DNA from: Buttiauxella gaviniae
GTDB lineage: Bacteria; Pseudomonadota; Gammaproteobacteria; Enterobacterales; Enterobacteriaceae
Direction: 5' to 3'
Assembly (NCBI RefSeq): GCF_040786275.1
Contig: NZ_JBFMVT010000002.1
Span: 1,922,001 to 1,986,000, forward strand
Length of the DNA: 64,000 nt
Each line of letters starts with the position of its first letter. Position 1 is the stretch's first letter. Both the position numbers and the translations under genes were made by a program. The notes beneath the pieces are model-generated. The model saw only the letters and a list, made by a program, of their open reading frames with translations. It was not told where the DNA came from and did no database searches. Of the stretch, positions 9,393 through 19,721 are shown in pieces.

Positions 9393-9895
9393 AAATAAAA
9401 TGGAAAAGATTCAATAAAATAGCGGTTGTTATATTTTTAACAATCACTGTCTGTAATTCATGGACATTACGCCCTGTGAATATAATCCATACCAGCAAGC
9501 AGAGAGAAACAATATATGATGTTGTTGTCGATCACTTTCCGTTCACCGACAGGGATAGAATACATTGGTATGTAGATCATAAATCGGAGTTGCGAGAAAA
9601 ATATGGCATACCTGGGAAGTTAGGTTATGCAATAACCATTTGGAATGTTGGGGATGGTTTTCTAAGTTTTAAAGATAATGCAAGACGGATTGATGATTTA
9701 TATTGCTTCGGTGATATAGAAAGCGATGAAAGGTGTATAGATAAAAGCATCCCTTTAGTAGTCTATTTATCTGAAAATAATAAAGAATTTTTTGATATGG
9801 GTTATAACGGTTATTCATATACTCTCGACAAAGACGGAAAGCTTTCGGCAGCCAAAGATAGGGAGCTGCTGGATCGTATGAAGGGTAGATATTAA
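9389..9895 (+). CDS. DUF943-like membrane-anchored protein, possible partner of the DUF3289 protein
   Basis: A 168-residue protein with a basic N-terminus and one hydrophobic stretch (about residues 11-25, IAVVIFLTITVCNSW), then a soluble part. The segment FPFTDRDRIHWYVDHKSELR followed by EKYGIP resembles the DUF943 enterobacterial family as I remember it. Two cysteines (CFGD and CIDK) could form a disulphide if the soluble part is periplasmic. The start overlaps the stop of the upstream gene by four bases (ATGA), so co-expression is very likely. A membrane-anchored small protein coupled to a DUF3289 protein would fit an immunity or anchoring role, but nothing in the sequence proves this. Base composition is AT-rich, suggesting transfer as a pair. 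Confidence 0.7.
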   Translation: MKIKWKRFNKIAVVIFLTITVCNSWTLRPVNIIHTSKQRETIYDVVVDHFPFTDRDRIHWYVDHKSELREKYGIPGKLGYAITIWNVGDGFLSFKDNARRIDDLYCFGDIESDERCIDKSIPLVVYLSENNKEFFDMGYNGYSYTLDKDGKLSAAKDRELLDRMKGRY

Positions 9896-10063
9896 TAGAG
9901 TATTGATGATCGTTCAAAAGCAAGTTTGTTGAGTTATGGGTTTAGTGCCAGCATGATACAAAAATGACATTGGTGGAATTCGCTTCGCAGTTTGCCGTCT
10001 GCCCACTATCTACCTTCTCTGATTACCGCTACAGTTATTTGTCCATGCGCAAAGGAGAGGCTT

Positions 10064-10660
10064 ATGTTGTATATCTTTGATTTAGGCAACGTCATTGTTG
10101 ATATCGACTTCAACCGCGTGATGGGGGTATGGAGCGATTACAGCCGTGTGCCACTAGCGAATTTGCAAAAAAGTTTTGTAATAGGAGAGGCGTTTCACCG
10201 CCACGAGCGCGGGCAAATCACCGACGAAGAATTTGCCGCAGCGGTGTGTGAGGAAATGGGCATGGCGCTGAGCTTTGATCAGTTCTCCGCAGGCTGGCAG
10301 GCTATCTTTGTGGGCTTACGCCTGGAAGTTATCGCTGTCATGAACACGCTCAGGGAGCAGGGGCATCGCGTTGTGGTACTTTCAAACACCAACCGCCTAC
10401 ATACTTATTTCTGGCTGGGCGAATACCCGCAAATTGCTCAAGCGGCAGATAAAATCTATCTGTCTCAAGAGATGGGGATGCGTAAACCAGACGCTGAGAT
10501 TTATCAAAAACTCCTCGAAACAGAAGGATTTTCGGCCAGCGATGCAGTCTTTTTTGACGATAACGCCGATAATATTAAAGGAGCTCAACAGTTGGGAATC
10601 ACCAGTATTTTGGTGACCGGAAAAGAGACCGTGCCCGGGTATTTCGCAAAAAACCTATGA
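10064..10660 (+). CDS. yihX: HAD-family alpha-D-glucose-1-phosphate phosphatase YihX
   Basis: Cytoplasmic phosphatase of the haloacid dehalogenase superfamily; E. coli YihX prefers glucose-1-phosphate. The chosen ATG 10064 follows AAAGGAGAG and gives 198 residues (E. coli 199); the open frame reaches 24 codons further without conservation. HAD motif I is [11 protein letters not shown], motif II VVLSNTN, motif III a lysine in GMRKPD, and motif [10 protein letters not shown]. It shares four bases (ATGA) with yihY, so yihX-yihY-dtd form an operon. Confidence 0.93.
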   Translation: MLYIFDLGNVIVDIDFNRVMGVWSDYSRVPLANLQKSFVIGEAFHRHERGQITDEEFAAAVCEEMGMALSFDQFSAGWQAIFVGLRLEVIAVMNTLREQGHRVVVLSNTNRLHTYFWLGEYPQIAQAADKIYLSQEMGMRKPDAEIYQKLLETEGFSASDAVFFDDNADNIKGAQQLGITSILVTGKETVPGYFAKNL

Positions 10661-11529
10661 TAAAAAACGTTCATCGCAAAACGAGTCAACACCTCAGGCC
10701 GTATTTGGCCTGGGGAAAACTACTCTGGCACCGCATCGACCAGGACAATATGACCACGCTTGCAGGTAACCTTGCCTACGTGTCATTGCTTTCGCTTGTG
10801 CCTTTGGTTGCGGTTGTGTTCGCCCTGTTTGCGGCTTTTCCAATGTTTGCCGACGTTAGCATTCAACTCCGGCATTTTGTTTTCTCAAACTTTCTGCCCG
10901 CGACGGGCGATATCATTCAGCGCTATATCGAACAGTTTGTGGCTAACTCCAACAAGATGACGGCGGTGGGAGCATGCGGGCTTATCGTCACCGCATTGCT
11001 GTTGATGTACGCCGTGGATAGCGCGCTCAACACTATCTGGCGCAGCACGCGCACCCGACCCAAAATCTATTCGTTTGCCGTCTATTGGATGATTTTAACG
11101 CTTGGGCCCTTGTTAGCCGGGGCGAGCCTCGCCATCAGTTCATATTTACTTTCTCTGCGCTGGGTGACGGGCTTTAACAGCACCATTGATATCGTGCTGC
11201 GTATCTTCCCTTTGCTGCTTTCCTGGCTGTCATTCTGGATGTTATACAGCATCGTTCCCACCACTCGGGTTCCCGTACGTGATGCGCTAATTGGCTCGCT
11301 GGTGGCAGCTCTTTTATTTGAGCTGGGGAAAAAAGGCTTTGCCCTCTACATCACCATGTTCCCCTCTTACCAATTGATTTACGGCGTATTAGCCGTGATC
11401 CCCATTTTATTTGTCTGGGTCTACTGGACCTGGTGTATCGTGTTGCTCGGTGCCGAAATTACTGTCACTCTCGGCGATTACCGAAGGCTTCGCACCGAAG
11501 CTCAGCAGGAAGAATTGGACGAACCATGA
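10657..11529 (+). CDS. yihY: YihY family inner-membrane protein
   Basis: A 290-residue polytopic membrane protein, the same length as E. coli YihY. About six hydrophobic spans are visible, including [20 protein letters not shown], a span around 105-125, and [20 protein letters not shown]. The family was once called RNase BN by mistake; its function is unknown. The start overlaps the yihX stop and its own stop overlaps the dtd start, both as ATGA, so it is translated as part of a tight operon. Confidence 0.93.
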   Translation: MIKNVHRKTSQHLRPYLAWGKLLWHRIDQDNMTTLAGNLAYVSLLSLVPLVAVVFALFAAFPMFADVSIQLRHFVFSNFLPATGDIIQRYIEQFVANSNKMTAVGACGLIVTALLLMYAVDSALNTIWRSTRTRPKIYSFAVYWMILTLGPLLAGASLAISSYLLSLRWVTGFNSTIDIVLRIFPLLLSWLSFWMLYSIVPTTRVPVRDALIGSLVAALLFELGKKGFALYITMFPSYQLIYGVLAVIPILFVWVYWTWCIVLLGAEITVTLGDYRRLRTEAQQEELDEP

Positions 11530-11963
11530 TTGCATTAATTCAGCGCGTCACCCACGCTCGCGTCACCTTGGACGGTATCGTGACGGGTGAAATTGGCCCA
11601 GGACTTTTGGTGTTATTGGGTGTCGAAAAAGAAGATAACGAGCAGAAAGCGAATCGCCTTTGTGAGCGGGTTTTAGGTTACCGAATTTTTGGCGATGAAA
11701 ATGACAAAATGAACCTTAATGTTCAGCAAGCCGGTGGCAGTGTACTGGTGGTGTCGCAGTTTACCCTCGCAGCAGATACCGAGCGTGGTATGCGCCCAAG
11801 TTTCTCGGGTGGCGCCGCACCGCAGCTTGCAGAAGAGTTATATGAATACTTTGTAGAACGCTGTCGACAACAGGGTATTGTGGCCGAAACGGGGCGCTTC
11901 GCCGCCGATATGCAGGTCAGCCTGACGAATGATGGTCCTGTGACGTTTTGGTTACAGGTCTGA
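11526..11963 (+). CDS. dtd: D-aminoacyl-tRNA deacylase
   Basis: Removes D-amino acids wrongly attached to tRNA, and glycine from tRNA-Ala. It has 145 residues, as in E. coli. Family motifs are present: the catalytic SQFTL segment, [10 protein letters not shown], and the cross-subunit Gly-cisPro motif within [11 protein letters not shown]. The start ATG at 11526 overlaps the yihY stop codon by three bases, which decides between it and the longer open frame. Confidence 0.95.
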   Translation: MIALIQRVTHARVTLDGIVTGEIGPGLLVLLGVEKEDNEQKANRLCERVLGYRIFGDENDKMNLNVQQAGGSVLVVSQFTLAADTERGMRPSFSGGAAPQLAEELYEYFVERCRQQGIVAETGRFAADMQVSLTNDGPVTFWLQV

Positions 11964-12007
11964 GTCCGCAGCATTTACGGTCCCGCGTAACAAGAGAGAG
12001 TACATGT

Positions 12008-12949
12008 ATGTATCACCTTCGCGTACCGCAAACCGAAGAAGAGCTTGAGCTCTATTACCAGTTTCGTTGGGAAATGTTGCGCAAGCCGCTGCATCAACCC
12101 AAAGGCTCCGAGCGTGACGCGTGGGATGCCATGGCCCACCATCAGATGGTGGTGGACGAAGAAGGCAATCCGGTCGCCATTGGCCGCCTGTACATCAATG
12201 CCGACAACGAAGCGGCTATCCGTTTTATGGCGGTTCACCCTTCTGTGCAAGATAAAGGCTTGGGGACGCTGGTGGCGATGACGCTGGAATCTGTCGCGCG
12301 CCAGGAAGGGGTCAAACGCGTCGTGTGTAGCGCGCGTGAAGATGCCGTAGAGTTCTTTGCCAAATTAGGTTTTGAGAACCAGGGCGAAATCACCACACCG
12401 TCGACCACGCCCATCCGCCATTTCCTGATGATAAAACGGGTCGCCTCGCTGGATGATATTCTCCATCGGGCTGACTGGTGTGGGCAGTTACAGCAAGCAT
12501 GGTACGAGCATATTCCATTGAGTGAAAAAATGGGCGTGCGCATTCTGCAATACACCGGGCAGAAATTTATCACCACCATGCCGGAAGCGGGTAACCAAAA
12601 TCCTCACCAAACGTTGTTCGCGGGTAGCCTGTTTTCACTGGCTACGCTAACCGGTTGGGGGCTGATTTGGCTGATGCTGCGTGAGCGTCACCTGGGCGGC
12701 ACAATTATTCTTGCCGATGCGCATATCCGATATAGCAGCCCGATCACCGGAAGACCGGGGGCCATTGCTGATTTGGGCTCGCTAAGCGGCGATCTTGACC
12801 GCCTGGCTCGAGGCCGTAAAGCCCGCGTAGCATTGCAGGTTGAGCTTTTTGGCGATGATGAACAGGGTGCGGTTTTTGAAGGGATTTACTTAGTGTTACC
12901 CGCTAAGCCTTTCGGGCCACTTGAAGAAGGCGGGAACGAAGAAGAGTAG
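12008..12949 (+). CDS. fabY: Two-domain acetyltransferase/hotdog protein FabY (YiiD)
   Basis: The N-terminal half is a GNAT acetyltransferase ([20 protein letters not shown], the acetyl-CoA loop); the C-terminal half (from about 160) is a YiiD_C hotdog domain. In E. coli the protein has been linked to starting fatty-acid synthesis without FabH, through malonyl-ACP decarboxylation (also called MadA). ATG 12008 ([12 protein letters not shown]) with purine-rich AAGAGAGAG upstream gives 313 residues. E. coli annotation extends about 16 residues further, and the frame is open here to 11948, so a longer form is possible. It is 44 bases after dtd and likely in the same operon. After it the gene order leaves the E. 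coli pattern. Confidence 0.9.
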   Translation: MYHLRVPQTEEELELYYQFRWEMLRKPLHQPKGSERDAWDAMAHHQMVVDEEGNPVAIGRLYINADNEAAIRFMAVHPSVQDKGLGTLVAMTLESVARQEGVKRVVCSAREDAVEFFAKLGFENQGEITTPSTTPIRHFLMIKRVASLDDILHRADWCGQLQQAWYEHIPLSEKMGVRILQYTGQKFITTMPEAGNQNPHQTLFAGSLFSLATLTGWGLIWLMLRERHLGGTIILADAHIRYSSPITGRPGAIADLGSLSGDLDRLARGRKARVALQVELFGDDEQGAVFEGIYLVLPAKPFGPLEEGGNEEE

Positions 12950-12969
12950 CCTCTCCACCTATTTCAGGC

Positions 12970-12993
12970 TGTGGGTGCAGCAACGCACCCACA
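12970..12993. terminator. Hairpin between convergent fabY and yicH
   Basis: TGTGGGTGC-AGCAAC-GCACCCACA is a perfect nine-base stem in the 51-base gap between two convergent genes. No T run follows on either strand, so it is a weak or factor-assisted terminator at best. Confidence 0.5.
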
Positions 12994-13000
12994 CCAGGAA

Positions 13001-14683
13001 TTATTCTCCAGAAACGTTCCCATTCCGCATGGTTTGCTGCACTTGCTTGCCTTCTGCACTGGTGGCTTGCAATGTTCCGTTCACTGAGGTTTTCAACGGC
13101 GTTTGTGCCGCAAGGCTACCCGATGCAGATACCTGCAAATTACCGTTGCCTTCCAGTGGTAAAGCAGGCCATCCCCACTGCTGCAACACATTTACCGGCA
13201 CGGAACGCCCGCGCAGATTGATAATGGTATTACGTTGCGGATTCTGAGAGATTGCCCCGGTTGCTTCCAGCATGCCGTCCCCGGCGAAAGCGCTCAGTTC
13301 GGTAATAGAGATTTGGTTATCGTTGGCCGTCAACGAAATAGATGGGCGACGAACATCCACGCGGTTAAGAGTAGCTGCCGATGCATTCAGCGTAGCGTTA
13401 CCACTCCAGATGCCCCATTGATGGTTACGCACCACTTCGATATTGTCTGCCGCGCCGTCTAATGCGGTGAACTGGAACGGGAAGGCGGGATCGATGTCGA
13501 TAATCAGATTCCGGTTTGCGGAAAGTTTTTTAATCGTCACCGTATTGAGCCATTCCGGTAACGGCTCCATCCAGCGCGCTTTCCAGTCTGCGGGCAGCGT
13601 ATATTCAAGCCCGGCCAAAACCACTTCATCGAGCGCCAGCTTTTTCTCGTTGCGCAGCCATTCACCCGCCGCGCGAACCATTCCTCTTTCCCAACGGGAA
13701 GTGAACTGGCGCAGCGTGGCGGTTTGCTGGTTAAAATCAATATTCACAATCGGATCGTTCAGATGCAGTGCGCCGTTAATGAAATCACTGGCGTTCATCG
13801 ACAGGCGCCCGTCATCGCTTTGCCAGCCGCCCTTTGCCAGCGTCAGGTTGCGCAAACTCAGATCGAGATCTGTCACGGCCCAGTCTTTCCCTTCCAGACG
13901 CGCATCAGTGACTTCCAGGCTATCAATTTTCAGCGACGGGACAGTAGTGAGCGGTGCCAGGAAATCGGTAATCGTTTTTTCGGTTTGCAGACGGATGTCA
14001 TTCAAACGCAGGCTGCCGATTTGCCACGAGCCATCCGCGAGACGCCTGGCGTTACCGGTGAGCGAACCACGAGCCATATCCGCACCGATAGTTGAAAGCG
14101 TTACCTGCTGATTATTAATTGCGCCCTGCAATAACACGTTAGTCGCAGGCACCCCGTTGAGCGTCATCGAACCGGCGCTAAATTGAATATCCGCGGTATT
14201 GCCCTGGGCTTTACCTTGCTGCGGCTGCCAGGGTGTCACTCCGCCGTTAACGCGCTGAGCATGTAAATTCCATTCCGTATTGGGGCTGTTGAGCGCCATA
14301 TCGCTTAATTGCAGCATATCGGCCTGGAAGGGAAGCGGTGCGGCATTTGGGCTGATATTTAGCGTGCCGTTCTGCAACAAAATTTTATCGACGTGCATGG
14401 GATCTGACACCTGGCGTGAGCTCAGGCCAATATCAATATTTTGCGCAACCAGCGTTGCAGGCTGACCTTTGCGCCCAAAGGTCACATTGCTCAGCGTAAG
14501 ATGCATAGGGGAAGCCCAACGGTGATCCATTTCCTCAAACGAGAAAGTGTAATCACTATTCTGAACGACCCAACGGCTTACCAGGGTGGCACCCCAGCGA
14601 GTTTGAAGCAAAATATAGGCAGCGATAAGCGCAACAAATATGACGACCAGTAACGCAACGATTAGCTTTCCGAGAAATTTCAT
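13001..14683 (-). CDS. yicH: AsmA-family envelope protein YicH
   Basis: A 560-residue AsmA-like protein (E. coli YicH 569). The start at 14683 gives MKFLGKLIVALLVVIFVALI, a single N-terminal membrane anchor, followed by a long repetitive beta-rich periplasmic region with the AsmA motif near the C-terminus (LQQWGWPALPLEGNGNLQVS). AsmA relatives (TamB, YhdP, YdbH) are thought to bridge inner and outer membranes for lipid transport; YicH is one of the less studied members. The frame extends five codons upstream but MKFLGK matches the family start. It is followed upstream by xanP on the same strand. Confidence 0.93.
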   Translation of the reverse strand: MKFLGKLIVALLVVIFVALIAAYILLQTRWGATLVSRWVVQNSDYTFSFEEMDHRWASPMHLTLSNVTFGRKGQPATLVAQNIDIGLSSRQVSDPMHVDKILLQNGTLNISPNAAPLPFQADMLQLSDMALNSPNTEWNLHAQRVNGGVTPWQPQQGKAQGNTADIQFSAGSMTLNGVPATNVLLQGAINNQQVTLSTIGADMARGSLTGNARRLADGSWQIGSLRLNDIRLQTEKTITDFLAPLTTVPSLKIDSLEVTDARLEGKDWAVTDLDLSLRNLTLAKGGWQSDDGRLSMNASDFINGALHLNDPIVNIDFNQQTATLRQFTSRWERGMVRAAGEWLRNEKKLALDEVVLAGLEYTLPADWKARWMEPLPEWLNTVTIKKLSANRNLIIDIDPAFPFQFTALDGAADNIEVVRNHQWGIWSGNATLNASAATLNRVDVRRPSISLTANDNQISITELSAFAGDGMLEATGAISQNPQRNTIINLRGRSVPVNVLQQWGWPALPLEGNGNLQVSASGSLAAQTPLKTSVNGTLQATSAEGKQVQQTMRNGNVSGE

Positions 14684-14768
14684 TGTCTTCCATCCCATGA
14701 AGTTTCGGTAAGGGTGTTATGCCCCATTTACCGTTATAGCTCAAGGATGGGATTGTCAGGAGGGGTTA

Positions 14769-14801
14769 CACGCGCTGGCAGCAACAAATCACCAGCGCGT
14801 G
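14769..14801 (-). terminator. Hairpin downstream of xanP
   Basis: CACGCGCTGG and CCAGCGCGTG form a perfect ten-base stem around a 13-base loop just after the xanP stop. No T run follows, so termination strength is uncertain; it may instead protect the xanP mRNA end. Confidence 0.45.
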
Positions 14802-14808
14802 AAGTACA

Positions 14809-16200
14809 TCAATTTTTCTCAGGCGGGAAAATCAGGTTTAACACGATGGCAGTGATACCACCGGCAGCGATACCGGAAGAGAGCAGCGTTTTCAGCCAGT
14901 CGGGCGCAAACTGCAAAATCAGAGGCTGCTGAGAGACGCCCATACCGACGGCCAGGGAGAGTGCAATAATCATAATCGCGCGGCGATTCAGCGGCTCGCG
15001 GGAAACAATTCGCACGCCGGAAGCGGCAATGGTGCCAAACATCACTATAGTCGCGCCGCCTAAAACGGGCTCAGGAATGTGTTGAACAAACCCGCTTACC
15101 GCCGGGAACAGACCCAGCACAATAAGCATCAGAGCGACAACAAAACCGACATAACGGCTGGCAACGCCGGTGAGCTGAATCACCCCGTTGTTCTGGCCAA
15201 AGCAAGAGTTAGGGAATGTGTTAAACACGGCGGAGACACAAGAGTTCAGGCCGTTAGCCAGCACACCGCCTTTGAGGCGCTTCATATAAAGCGGGCCGGA
15301 TACGGGCTGCTCGGAAACGTCAGACGTCGCAGTAATATCGCCGATGGTTTCCAGAGAGGTCACCATAAAGACCAGCATCAGCGGGATAAGCAGATTCCAG
15401 TCAATGCCCAAACCGTAGTACAGCGGCGTAGGCACCATTATCAGGTCAGTATTTGTTGATGGCACGGTCTCCGGCAACATGCCCATCGCCCAGGCTAACC
15501 CATAACCTACGGCCATGGCGATAACCAGGGAAGCGACGCGTAGGTAAGCGTTACGCTGGCGGTTAAGCAGAATAATCACCAGCAACACCGCACCTGCTAA
15601 CAACAGGTTTTTCGGTGCGCCAAATGTGTGATCGTTCATGGCGGCATAACCACCGCCAATAGATGTCAGACCAACCTGAATCAGAGAAAGCCCGATAATC
15701 ATGACCACTACGCCGGAAACCAGCGGCGTGATAATACGACGCGCCAGATGCAAGAAGCGGGATAACAGCATTTCAGTGCAGCTTGCGAGCATTAAGGTAC
15801 CAAACAGCGCTGCCATCATGGTCGGAACATCGGCTCCGCCATTTTTCAGTGCCATGCCGCCCATAATCAACGGCGACACAAAGTTAAAGCTGGTGCCCTG
15901 AATCGACAGAAGCCCGGAACCTACTGGTCCCCAGGCTTTAATCTGGATTATCGATGCTACGCCCGAGGCGAACAGCGACATACTGATAATGTGTTGGGTA
16001 TCTTCAGCCGGAAGTCCCAGAGCCTGGCAAATCAACATAGCAGGCGTGATCACCGCAACAAACATCGCTAATAAGTGCTGCCCGGCAGCAAAAAGAGTTT
16101 GTGGGAGAGGAGGTCTATCCTCAAGGCGGTAAATCAATTCACTGGAACGGGGCTGAGCAATCGGTTGCGCACCTTCAGACTCAACAGCATTAACAGACAT
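14809..16200 (-). CDS. xanP: Xanthine:proton symporter XanP
   Basis: Inner-membrane high-affinity xanthine transporter of the NCS2/NAT family. It has 463 residues as in E. coli, with about 14 hydrophobic spans. The NAT signature is visible as [17 protein letters not shown], and a conserved histidine lies in [10 protein letters not shown] in the first span. It is divergent from gltS. A perfect PurR-type palindrome lies 52-67 bases upstream of the start codon, so purine repression is expected. Confidence 0.96.
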   Translation of the reverse strand: MSVNAVESEGAQPIAQPRSSELIYRLEDRPPLPQTLFAAGQHLLAMFVAVITPAMLICQALGLPAEDTQHIISMSLFASGVASIIQIKAWGPVGSGLLSIQGTSFNFVSPLIMGGMALKNGGADVPTMMAALFGTLMLASCTEMLLSRFLHLARRIITPLVSGVVVMIIGLSLIQVGLTSIGGGYAAMNDHTFGAPKNLLLAGAVLLVIILLNRQRNAYLRVASLVIAMAVGYGLAWAMGMLPETVPSTNTDLIMVPTPLYYGLGIDWNLLIPLMLVFMVTSLETIGDITATSDVSEQPVSGPLYMKRLKGGVLANGLNSCVSAVFNTFPNSCFGQNNGVIQLTGVASRYVGFVVALMLIVLGLFPAVSGFVQHIPEPVLGGATIVMFGTIAASGVRIVSREPLNRRAIMIIALSLAVGMGVSQQPLILQFAPDWLKTLLSSGIAAGGITAIVLNLIFPPEKN

Positions 16201-16251
16201 CAGAAATTATCCCCTGCGAAAAAACGCTGATTTTAGCGGAGTAAAGAGCAA

Positions 16252-16267
16252 AAGCAAACGTTTGCTT
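16252..16267 (-). promoter_or_regulatory. PurR operator upstream of xanP
   Basis: AAGCAAACGTTTGCTT is a perfect 16-base palindrome containing the full PurR core GCAAACGTTTGC (consensus ACGCAAACGTTTGCGT). It lies in the xanP-gltS divergent gap, much closer to xanP. Repression of xanthine uptake by purine-bound PurR is the natural reading. Confidence 0.85.
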
Positions 16268-16428
16268 GTGATGTTTCCTAAGATAAAAAGTATATATAGC
16301 GAGCTTTTTATATAACTTTCGGCTGCTTTTTGGTTAAAATCCGGCTGCTGAGTTTTCTAAAACCTGAAATTCCAGTGAAGGATAATTAAAAAGCGTCTGT
16401 GAGAATATGCGCAAACAGGAGCACTTCT

Positions 16429-17631
16429 ATGTTTTATCTTGATACTCTTTCTACCCTTGTTGCCGCCACTCTCGTGTTGTTACTGGGCCGAAAAATGGTC
16501 CACACCCTACCGCTGTTAAAAAAATACACTATCCCTGAACCGGTCGCTGGTGGCCTGTTGATAGCCCTTGCGCTGTTAGTGCTTAAAAAGAGCCTTGGCT
16601 GGGAATTTGAATTTGATATGAGCCTCAAAGATCCTTTGATGCTTGCATTCTTCGCCACTATCGGTCTGAACGCTAACCTTGCCAGCCTGCGTGCGGGCGG
16701 CAAAGTCGTCGGTATTTTCCTGATTGTTGTGGTTGGCCTTTTGATTATGCAAAACGCCATTGGTATTGGAATGGCTAGCCTGCTGGGCCTTGATCCGTTA
16801 ATGGGTTTACTGGCGGGTTCAATTACGTTGTCTGGCGGGCATGGCACCGGCGCGGCCTGGAGTAAGCTGTTTACCGAGCGCTATGGTTTCCAGAATGCAA
16901 CCGAAGTGGCAATGGCTTGCGCAACGTTTGGCCTGGTATTGGGGGGCTTGATTGGCGGGCCGGTCGCACGTTATCTGGTTAAGCATTCATCCACGCCGAA
17001 CGGCACTCAAGAAGACAGCATTGACCCAACCGCTTTCGAAAAACCCGCGGTAGGGCGCGTGATCACCTCGATGGTGATGATTGAAACCATCGCGATGATT
17101 GCTATTTGTCTTACCGTCGGTAAATTTGCGGCGCATTTCATTCAGGGAACCGCGTTCGAGTTGCCAACTTTTGTTTGCGTGCTTTTTGTTGGGGTCATTC
17201 TTAGTAATGCGCTTGCGCTTCTGGGTTTCTATCGCGTCTTTGAACGTGCGGTTTCGGTTCTGGGGAACGTGTGTTTATCGCTGTTTCTTGCTATGGCGCT
17301 GATGAGCCTGAAACTGTGGGAACTGGCTTCTCTTGCGTTGCCAATGCTCGCCATTTTGACGGTACAAACTATCTTTATGGCGCTGTATGCAATCTTTGTG
17401 ACCTATCGCCTGATGGGGAAAAACTACGATGCGGCGGTGCTTGCTGCGGGGCACTGTGGTTTTGGTTTAGGGGCAACACCAACGGCAATCGCCAATATGC
17501 AGGCGATTACCGAGCGTTTTGGGCCGTCTCACATGGCGTTTCTGGTGGTGCCGATGGTCGGCGCATTCTTTATTGATATCGTCAATGCGCTGGTGATTAA
17601 GCTCTACCTGATGCTGCCAATATTTGGCTAA
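16429..17631 (+). CDS. gltS: Sodium/glutamate symporter GltS
   Basis: Inner-membrane Na+-coupled glutamate importer, 400 residues (E. coli 401). ATG 16429 (MFYLDTLSTLV) is preceded by AGGAG; the open frame goes ten codons further. Family features include two related halves, each with a re-entrant glycine-rich loop: SGGHGTGAAW (about 136-145) and HCGFGLGATPTA (about 342-353). It ends four bases before convergent recG, with no terminator visible in that gap. Confidence 0.96.
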   Translation: MFYLDTLSTLVAATLVLLLGRKMVHTLPLLKKYTIPEPVAGGLLIALALLVLKKSLGWEFEFDMSLKDPLMLAFFATIGLNANLASLRAGGKVVGIFLIVVVGLLIMQNAIGIGMASLLGLDPLMGLLAGSITLSGGHGTGAAWSKLFTERYGFQNATEVAMACATFGLVLGGLIGGPVARYLVKHSSTPNGTQEDSIDPTAFEKPAVGRVITSMVMIETIAMIAICLTVGKFAAHFIQGTAFELPTFVCVLFVGVILSNALALLGFYRVFERAVSVLGNVCLSLFLAMALMSLKLWELASLALPMLAILTVQTIFMALYAIFVTYRLMGKNYDAAVLAAGHCGFGLGATPTAIANMQAITERFGPSHMAFLVVPMVGAFFIDIVNALVIKLYLMLPIFG

Positions 17632-17635
17632 GCAA

Positions 17636-19717
17636 TCAGGCGTTTGAGTAGCGTTCCGTTTCAGGCATCCAGCGTTCGATGAGCGCTATTGCCTGTTCCG
17701 GGTAGCGTTCATGGATATGGCGCGCAAGGCGCTGTACTTCCGGGATCATTGCCTGGTCACGCAGTAAATCTGCCACTTTAAACTCGGCATTGCCCGTTTG
17801 GCGCGTGCCGAGTAATTCCCCTGGCCCACGAATTTCCAAATCCTTTTGCGCAATCACAAAGCCGTCGTTGCTATCACGCAATACCTGCAAACGTAGCTGT
17901 GCCGTTTTCGATAGCGGTGACTTATAAAGCAACACGCAGTGGGATGCGACCGCGCCACGGCCCACTCGGCCTCGAAGCTGGTGGAGTTGCGCAAGCCCAA
18001 GGCGCTCAGGGTTTTCGATAATCATCAGGCTGGCATTCGGCACATCAACGCCAACTTCAATAACCGTTGTCGCAACCAGCAGATGAATCGCCCCTTCTTT
18101 GAACGCCTGCATGACTGCCTGTTTTTCTTGCGGCTTCATGCGGCCATGCACCAGGCCGACGCTAAGGTTTGGCAGCACGGCTTTAAGCTCATCCCATGTC
18201 ACTTCTGCAGCCTGAGCTTCTAAAAGTTCGGATTCTTCAATCAGAGTACAGACCCAATAGGCCTGACGGCCTTCATCGCTACAGGCGTTGCGCACTCGCT
18301 CGATAATATCGTTGCGGCGGGTGTCAGGAATAGCGACGGTAGTAACGGGCGTGCGGCCCTGCGGAAGTTCATCGATAGTTGAGGTGTCCAGGTCGGCATA
18401 GGCCGTCATCGCCAGCGTGCGTGGAATTGGCGTTGCGGTCATGATTAACTGATGCGGGTGGAAGCCCTGAATTTGGCCTTTCTCCCATAACGCCAGACGC
18501 TGATGAACACCAAAACGGTGCTGCTCATCGATGATAACCAGCGCCAGCTCAGAAAATTGCACCTGTTCCTGGAAAATCGCGTGCGTTCCCACCACCATCG
18601 ACACCTGGCCGCTGGCGATCGCTTCCTGTTGGGCAATGCGCGCTTTGCCTTTTTGCTTACCGGCCAGCCAGCCCACTTCAATACCCAGCGGTGCAAACCA
18701 CTGGCGAAAATTATTGGCATGCTGTTCGGCGAGCAATTCCGTCGGCGCCATCAGGCCCACTTGTTTGCCATGCGCAATTGCCCGCAACGCAGCGAGCGCG
18801 GCAACCAGCGTTTTACCAGACCCAACATCACCCTGCACCAGACGCATCATCGGAACATCCAGAGCCATATCGTGTTCGATTTCCGCCACGACTCGCGCCT
18901 GGGCCGCGGTTGGTTTAAACGGTAGTGCAGCTAAAAGGCGGTTTTTTAATTCGTCATGATTACGCAAAGGTAATGCGTGATAACGCTGAGCGCCTGCGCG
19001 CAACGCCAGCATGCTTAGGTTATGTGCCAGCAGTTCTTCAAGAATTAAACGCTGTTGTGCAGGGTGTTTGCCAGTTTCAAGATCGGCTAACTGCATGGTT
19101 GGCGGCGGGCGATGCAACGTGCGCAGAGCTTCCGGCAGGCTCATCATCCCTTTGCTCAAATCAGCGGGGAGCAGTTCGGCGATAGCGCAAGTATCCAGCA
19201 ATTCCAGAGCCTGGTCAGTCAGTTTGCGCAGCGTCGCCTGGCGAATGCCTTCTGTGGTGGGGTAAACCGGAGTCAGCGTTTCCTGCAATTCAGGCGTGCT
19301 GAGATCGCCCTGAACGCGGTACTCCGGGTGAATCATCTCTGCACCGTGAGCCCCGCGTTTGGCTTCCCCGTAGGCCAGCACGCGTTTCCCGTTCGCCAGA
19401 CTGTTCTTCATTGCCGCGTTAAAGTTGAAGAAACGCATGGTCAAAATGCCGGTGCCATCAGAAATCTGGCAGGTCATCATGCGGCGACGGCCAAAACTGA
19501 TATTACAGTTCAGCACTTCACCTTCCACCGTGGCGTAAATACCCGGCAGCAGGTCGTTAATTGGGTAAAGTTGCGTACGGTCTTCGTAGCGTAGCGGGAG
19601 GTGGAGCAGGAGATCCTGAATGGTGTGCAGACCAATTTTCGCCAGTTTACCGCTCTGACTGGCACCGACTCCGGCAAGCGTACTTAACGGTATGGCGTCC
19701 AGCAAACGGCCTTTCAT
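17636..19717 (-). CDS. recG: ATP-dependent DNA helicase RecG
   Basis: Branch-migrating helicase that remodels stalled forks, D-loops and R-loops. Starting at 19717 (MKGRLLDAIPLS) gives 693 residues, exactly the E. coli length. Visible are the N-terminal wedge/OB domain, Walker A GDVGSGKT, Walker B DEQHRFG, the TATPIPRT motif III, and motif VI QLRGRVGRG, then the TRG region. Upstream in-frame codons to 19759 are unsupported. It lies four bases after trmH in the spoT-trmH-recG unit. Confidence 0.97.
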   Translation of the reverse strand: MKGRLLDAIPLSTLAGVGASQSGKLAKIGLHTIQDLLLHLPLRYEDRTQLYPINDLLPGIYATVEGEVLNCNISFGRRRMMTCQISDGTGILTMRFFNFNAAMKNSLANGKRVLAYGEAKRGAHGAEMIHPEYRVQGDLSTPELQETLTPVYPTTEGIRQATLRKLTDQALELLDTCAIAELLPADLSKGMMSLPEALRTLHRPPPTMQLADLETGKHPAQQRLILEELLAHNLSMLALRAGAQRYHALPLRNHDELKNRLLAALPFKPTAAQARVVAEIEHDMALDVPMMRLVQGDVGSGKTLVAALAALRAIAHGKQVGLMAPTELLAEQHANNFRQWFAPLGIEVGWLAGKQKGKARIAQQEAIASGQVSMVVGTHAIFQEQVQFSELALVIIDEQHRFGVHQRLALWEKGQIQGFHPHQLIMTATPIPRTLAMTAYADLDTSTIDELPQGRTPVTTVAIPDTRRNDIIERVRNACSDEGRQAYWVCTLIEESELLEAQAAEVTWDELKAVLPNLSVGLVHGRMKPQEKQAVMQAFKEGAIHLLVATTVIEVGVDVPNASLMIIENPERLGLAQLHQLRGRVGRGAVASHCVLLYKSPLSKTAQLRLQVLRDSNDGFVIAQKDLEIRGPGELLGTRQTGNAEFKVADLLRDQAMIPEVQRLARHIHERYPEQAIALIERWMPETERYSNA

Positions 19718-19721
19718 CTGA

